From positions 51,225 to 115,224 of the forward strand of contig CAZMTK010000008.1 in the NCBI GenBank assembly GCA_964569245.1: a stretch of 64,000 nt of DNA, read 5' to 3'. The notes beneath the pieces were generated by a model, which was not told where the DNA came from, did not search any database, and saw only the letters and a list, made by a program, of their open reading frames with translations. The DNA is from JAAYTY01 sp964569245 (lineage in GTDB: Bacteria; Fermentibacterota; Fermentibacteria; Fermentibacterales; Fermentibacteraceae). The position numbers and the translations under genes were made by a program. This document shows positions 60,731 through 64,000 of this stretch, one piece after another (position 1 is the stretch's first letter; each line of letters begins with the position of its first letter).

Positions 60731-62905
60731 ATGACGCACCTCCTTCTTGCCTCTCTGGCAGTGCTCCAGGCGGGATCTCCCGTCATCCCCGCAGCGAGGG
60801 CCGTCCGGCCCGTTGAAATCGACGGATGCCTGACGGATTCCGAGTGGAGTCCGGCCGCACGCATGGATATCGTCATGACCCAGTACGGGCCGGTCCGTGG
60901 CGAACCCATGACCGACATGACCGGAATCCTGTTCCTCTACGATGACGACTACCTCTATGTCGGCTTCCGGCTCTACGACTCCGCCCCCGAGGAGATGAAC
61001 GATGCGCTCTGCGACAGGGACGACTACAGCCCGGGCGAATGGATAGCGCTCATCCTCGACACCTGGGGCAGCGGCAGGCAGGCCTTCAGCTTCGAGGTGA
61101 ACCTGGCCAACAGCCAGCTCGACTCCCGGATCGACGGACAGGGCAACTGGGACTACAGCTGGGATGCCGTGTGGTCCAGCGCCACGTCGAGGGACGACTC
61201 CGGATGGGTCTGCGAGATCGGGATTCCGATGACCCAGCTCCGCTTCCCTTCTGCGGACTGCCAGGACTGGAAGTTCAACATCCAGAGGGTCGTCACGAGG
61301 GGAGCGCAGAACGGCTGGCTGGTCCTTTCAGAGACGACGGACCAGATGGATCTGGACAACTTCGCCACCCTCGCAGGCATCGAGGGTCTGCACTCCTCTC
61401 TCGGCGTCGAGCTCAGACCCTATGCAGCCGGCCGTGCCGTCAGCAGCGGCGAATCGGGCGAGTGGGAGGTAGAGGGAGAAGCGGGGGCGGACGTGAAGAT
61501 CGGCATCTCCAGCAGCATGGTGGCCGATTTCACTGTGAATCCCGATTTCGGCCAGGTGGAGGCCGACGAGGCGCGAATGAACCTGTCGCACTTCGAGCTC
61601 TTCCTCGAGGAGAGGAGGCCCTTCTTCCTGGAGGCAGGCGACCTGTTCGACATGCCCTTCGACCTCTTCTATTCGCGCAGGATAGGCGCAGTGACGCCCT
61701 TCGGGACGGTCATACCCATCGTCGGCGGGGCTAAGGTCTCAGGCACGCTGCCGCAGGGTCTCTCCTTCGGTTTCCTCGACGCGCTCACGGAACAGGTGGC
61801 CGAGCAGGGCGTCATCTCCTCCCCGATGACTAACTTCGGCATACTCCGGCTCAAGCAGGGTTTCGGATCTCTCAGCTACATAGGGCTGTCCGCCACTTCG
61901 ACGGACGTTCCGGCGCAGGACAGCCTGGGTTCCAGCTCTTCCAGGGCCGGGGCTCTGGACGGATGGCTTCAGGTGGGCGGGAATGCCGTCGTCACGGGCG
62001 CGGCAGCCAGGAGCTGGAACCCCGGAGGAAAGGAGGGGTCGGCCTACTCGGCCGGCACTGCCGTCCAGACGGAGGACACTATCGTGGAAGCCGGCCTGGA
62101 GCTCGTCGAGGAGGATTTCGACGCGAACGCTGCAGGGTTCACCACGAGCACGGGCTGCTGGAACGCCTATGCGCACGTGATGCACTTCATCGAGCTGGGC
62201 GGCCCGTTCCGCAGGGGGAACAGCGGCCTCTACGCAGGCTGGTCCGAGGATCTCGACGGCCGCGTCACAGGCAGGGAGGTCAGCGCCTGGCTCGAGATGC
62301 CCTTCCGGGGAGGAGGAAGTCTCCATCCCGGGGTGTCCATGAGCGGTCCGTACTTCGACGAATGGGAGGGCCCGGAGGGAGCCGCCTATCCCGCTTCGTG
62401 GAGCGGCTCCCTCGGGCTGTCCACGGACTGGTATGCCCCTGTCCACGCAGGCATGGAGATAGAGGGCGGGCTTTACAGCCAGGAGGGCACGTTCGAGTCA
62501 GCCGACGGGCGGGTTGCGATACGCCCGGTATCCGCCGCCAGCATCGAGCTCGAAGCCGAAATCTTCAGGACATTCAACGCCAGGTGCTACAACTGGGAGG
62601 CGGGCGCCTGGGACTCCCGCAACACCGAGTGGCGCAGCGCCGCCACCAGGCTGGGATGGATGTTCGGCCCCGACGCAGGGCTGAGGGTCTTCTCGCAGTA
62701 CTCTCGCTTCGAGACCGATTTCGACCTGTCGGAGCCGGCGCCGGGCGAGGAGATGACCTTCAACGCCCTGTACAGCCTCCAGTACAGGCCGGGGAGCATG
62801 CTTTACCTCCTCGGCGAGCTGCTCACCAGCCGCGAGGGCGGCGGGAGCTGGAGCAGGATGCAGCCCGGCTTCTTTGCCAAGGTCACATGGTTCGAAGCTT
62901 TCTAG
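60731..62905 (+). CDS. Exported CBM9-like / DUF5916 protein
   Basis: 724 residues with a signal peptide (THLLLASLAVLQAGSPVIPA). The first ~200 residues form a family 9 carbohydrate-binding-like domain (VEIDGCLTDSEWSPAARM, FLYDDDYLYVGFRLYDS, SPGEWIALILDTW). The rest matches the DUF5916 barrel-like region (VNPDFGQVEADEARMNLSHF, ERRPFFLEAGDLF, LFYSRRIG). DUF5916 proteins are common in FCB bacteria and probably sit in the outer membrane, linked to polysaccharide handling. GGAAGG lies 7-8 bases upstream. Ends in a Phe (FFAKVTWFEAF). Confidence 0.85.
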   Translation: MTHLLLASLAVLQAGSPVIPAARAVRPVEIDGCLTDSEWSPAARMDIVMTQYGPVRGEPMTDMTGILFLYDDDYLYVGFRLYDSAPEEMNDALCDRDDYSPGEWIALILDTWGSGRQAFSFEVNLANSQLDSRIDGQGNWDYSWDAVWSSATSRDDSGWVCEIGIPMTQLRFPSADCQDWKFNIQRVVTRGAQNGWLVLSETTDQMDLDNFATLAGIEGLHSSLGVELRPYAAGRAVSSGESGEWEVEGEAGADVKIGISSSMVADFTVNPDFGQVEADEARMNLSHFELFLEERRPFFLEAGDLFDMPFDLFYSRRIGAVTPFGTVIPIVGGAKVSGTLPQGLSFGFLDALTEQVAEQGVISSPMTNFGILRLKQGFGSLSYIGLSATSTDVPAQDSLGSSSSRAGALDGWLQVGGNAVVTGAAARSWNPGGKEGSAYSAGTAVQTEDTIVEAGLELVEEDFDANAAGFTTSTGCWNAYAHVMHFIELGGPFRRGNSGLYAGWSEDLDGRVTGREVSAWLEMPFRGGGSLHPGVSMSGPYFDEWEGPEGAAYPASWSGSLGLSTDWYAPVHAGMEIEGGLYSQEGTFESADGRVAIRPVSAASIELEAEIFRTFNARCYNWEAGAWDSRNTEWRSAATRLGWMFGPDAGLRVFSQYSRFETDFDLSEPAPGEEMTFNALYSLQYRPGSMLYLLGELLTSREGGGSWSRMQPGFFAKVTWFEAF

Positions 62906-63037
62906 GCGGGCAAGTCGGCCGGCGTCGAGCACCGTGCATCGGGAGTGAACATGTGCGGATCAGCAGGTGCAGGCTTCGCAATTGTCGCGCAGGCGGGAGT
63001 CCGGCAAGCCGTTGCCTGCGCGGGTGTTCCTCGGACG

Positions 63038-63052
63038 GGTTGTTCAACAACC
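63038..63052. promoter_or_regulatory. Palindrome upstream of the discoidin-domain gene
   Basis: GGTTGTT-C-AACAACC: a near-perfect palindrome 21 bases upstream of the ATG at 63073. It could be a repressor site. No other structure is evident in 62906-63072. Confidence 0.3.
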
Positions 63053-63072
63053 AATAAGGCAAGGGGGGTGTC

Positions 63073-63615
63073 ATGAAAGTCATTGCCGTTTTCTGCGTGC
63101 TCGCCCTCGTCCCGGCGACCGCCGCCGCATACGAGGAAGTGAGCATGTCTAGCGCCACTGCTACTGCCTGGAGCGTTCTGGACGGATATCCCTGCTCGAA
63201 CTCGATCGACGGGAACTTCAGCACTTTCTGGAGCAACAACAGGATCTCGAACCCCACGACGGACTGGGCGGGCGACTGGTACCAGGTGACATGGCCCGAC
63301 ACCGTGGATGTCTGCTACATCCGTACGGAGGGCAGGAGCTACCAGGCCGGGTTCTACAGCATCCCCAAGGACGTCCGGCTCTACTTCTCCGACGGCTCGA
63401 CCCTGGACTTCAGCTTCACCGACACGACGGCCGACCACTGGGTGCAGGAGTACTTCTTCGACGCCGACCAGAAGTCCACTACCTACGTGAAGTTCGAGTA
63501 CCTCACCTACTGGCACCATGTCTGGGAGTACATCCAGTACTACGAGGTGGACTGCTACTACAACCCGACAGAGCTGGGCAGAACCACCTGGGGCTCGATC
63601 AAGGCACTGATGTAG
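63073..63615 (+). CDS. Exported F5/8 type C (discoidin)-like protein with TWGSIK tail
   Basis: 180 residues. Signal peptide MKVIAVFCVLALVPATAAA, then a discoidin/F5-8C-like domain (TATAWSVLDGYPCSNSIDGN, STFWSNN, DWYQVTWPDTVDVCYIRTEG, DVRLYFSDGSTLDFSF), which binds sugars or lipids. The C-terminus is TTWGSIKALM, the tail shared with proteins at 13949 and 37699. ATG 63073 has GGGGGG 6 bases upstream. A single-domain surface adhesin or enzyme-targeting module is likely. Confidence 0.85.
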   Translation: MKVIAVFCVLALVPATAAAYEEVSMSSATATAWSVLDGYPCSNSIDGNFSTFWSNNRISNPTTDWAGDWYQVTWPDTVDVCYIRTEGRSYQAGFYSIPKDVRLYFSDGSTLDFSFTDTTADHWVQEYFFDADQKSTTYVKFEYLTYWHHVWEYIQYYEVDCYYNPTELGRTTWGSIKALM

Positions 63616-63629
63616 GACAAGGCACCGGG

Positions 63630-63664
63630 CATCAGACATCAGGCGTCAGGCGGCAGGCGGCAGC
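63630..63664. repeat. 7-base degenerate tandem repeat
   Basis: Five units: CATCAGA, CATCAGG, CGTCAGG, CGGCAGG, CGGCAGC. It begins 15 bases after the stop of the discoidin-domain gene. Confidence 0.7.
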
Positions 63665-63671
63665 AGGACCT

Positions 63672-63727
63672 CACACAAAGGCGCGAAGAGCGCAAATATG
63701 CCGCCATCCACCACGAAGAACACGAAG
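63672..63727. repeat. Low-complexity GAAGA/CACGAAG repeat segment
   Basis: CACAAAGGCGCGAAGAGCG is followed after 21 bases by ACCACGAAGAACACGAAG. This type of GAAG-rich segment recurs between genes in many bacterial genomes; I recall it only in general terms. Confidence 0.4.
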
Positions 63728-63753
63728 ATCAGCGTCGGGGACAGTACCTTCAC

Positions 63754-63943
63754 GTGAGTTCCGGAAGCACCGGAACTCACAGCGTCGCCAGCACAGTTTG
63801 CGGAGCAAACGTGCGAGAGACCATACCCCCGGCGAACAGCCGTTCGCCGGTAATCCAGCCGGAAGCACCGGAACTCACCGCTTCGCCACGCTCATTCCAG
63901 CTCCGCTGGAATGAGCCCCCGACAGCACCGTTGCGCAGCAACG
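63754..63943. repeat. Array of five hairpins with a 20-base direct repeat
   Basis: Five inverted repeats: GTGAGTTCCGG/CCGGAACTCAC (63754-63780, 11 bp), GCAC-GTTTGC/GCAAAC-GTGC (63791-63814, with one bulge), CCGGCGAAC/GTTCGCCGG (63829-63850, 9 bp), CTCATTCCAGC/GCTGGAATGAG (63891-63915, 11 bp) and CGTTGC/GCAACG (63929-63943). The 20 bases CCGGAAGCACCGGAACTCAC occur at 63761 and again at 63859, the second followed by a similar TCGCCA. This is the only gene-free stretch longer than 300 bases (63616-64000); 63944-64000 shows nothing else. Confidence 0.7.
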
Positions 63944-64000
63944 TGTGAAAGGGGTCCGAACCAGCGAGAGACCCTACTTGTAAATCCGCAGTGGACTGTC

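Noticed and set aside
63754..63943. Possible CRISPR array
   Set aside because: The hairpins differ from each other and are not evenly spaced; the single 20-base direct repeat occurs only twice, and there are no cas genes.

Overview
This is a GC-rich, gene-dense bacterial window with about 54 protein genes. Many are coupled by 1-50 base overlaps, and GTG and TTG starts are common. I see no rRNA, tRNA, CRISPR array, prophage, transposase or integrase. Many genes are for exported proteins: beta-propellers, FG-GAP/UnbV repeats, TPR proteins, a CBM9/DUF5916 protein, a discoidin domain and short proteins sharing a C-terminal tail. Together with an ExbB/ExbD/AgmX-type envelope machine and a tandem ThyX, this suggests a deep-branching Gram-negative lineage of the FCB/candidate-phylum kind (Fermentibacteria- or Eisenbacteria-like). 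That placement is inference; there is no marker such as 16S in the window.

Layout. 1-3.5 kb: the end of an unknown gene, then a thioredoxin / thioredoxin reductase / two-domain disulfide oxidoreductase / exported barrel-like protein operon. 3.5-9.5 kb: a large membrane spermidine-synthase-like protein, then TldE-TldD-RseC. 9.5-15 kb: exported proteins (FG-GAP/UnbV protein, Ntn hydrolase, lipoprotein, C-terminal-tail protein). 15-18.8 kb: a WaaE-like glycosyltransferase and a class III cyclase-ATPase-TPR regulator. 18.9-25.9 kb: a complete hisGDCBHAF(IE) operon preceded by a His-rich leader peptide, an intrinsic terminator and a clear promoter, i.e. a classical attenuator. 26-33.7 kb: glycosyltransferase, membrane proteins, DegT aminotransferase, FmdB-type zinc ribbon, DUF89 phosphatase, PLP synthase pdxST. 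33.7-38.3 kb: hutH, groES-groEL, and a frameshifted exported protein. 38.4-48.7 kb: an eight-gene minus-strand cluster that looks like a relative of the myxobacterial Agl/Glt envelope motor (one TolQ/ExbB, two TolR/ExbD, FHA-like/TM/AgmX-tail protein, giant periplasmic TPR protein, outer-membrane barrel). 48.9-64 kb: propeller/Ig protein, tandem ThyX, GH84 glycosidase, ftcD-transketolase pair, geranylgeranyl-reductase-like flavoprotein, radical SAM protein, CBM9/DUF5916 protein, discoidin-domain protein, and a 385-base tail of tandem repeats and hairpins.

How the parts work together. Histidine synthesis is controlled by leader-peptide attenuation, while histidine breakdown (hutH, ftcD) is encoded elsewhere in the window. 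The redox operon and RseC concern electron supply and thiol exchange. The motor-like cluster would couple ion flow at the inner membrane to a periplasmic and outer-membrane apparatus. Three exported proteins scattered across the window end in the same short tail (consensus TWGxIK[AT]L[FM]), which may be an unrecognised sorting or anchoring signal. Three good sigma70-type promoters (TTGAC-N, 17-18 base spacer) were found, upstream of hisL, the motor cluster and ftcD.
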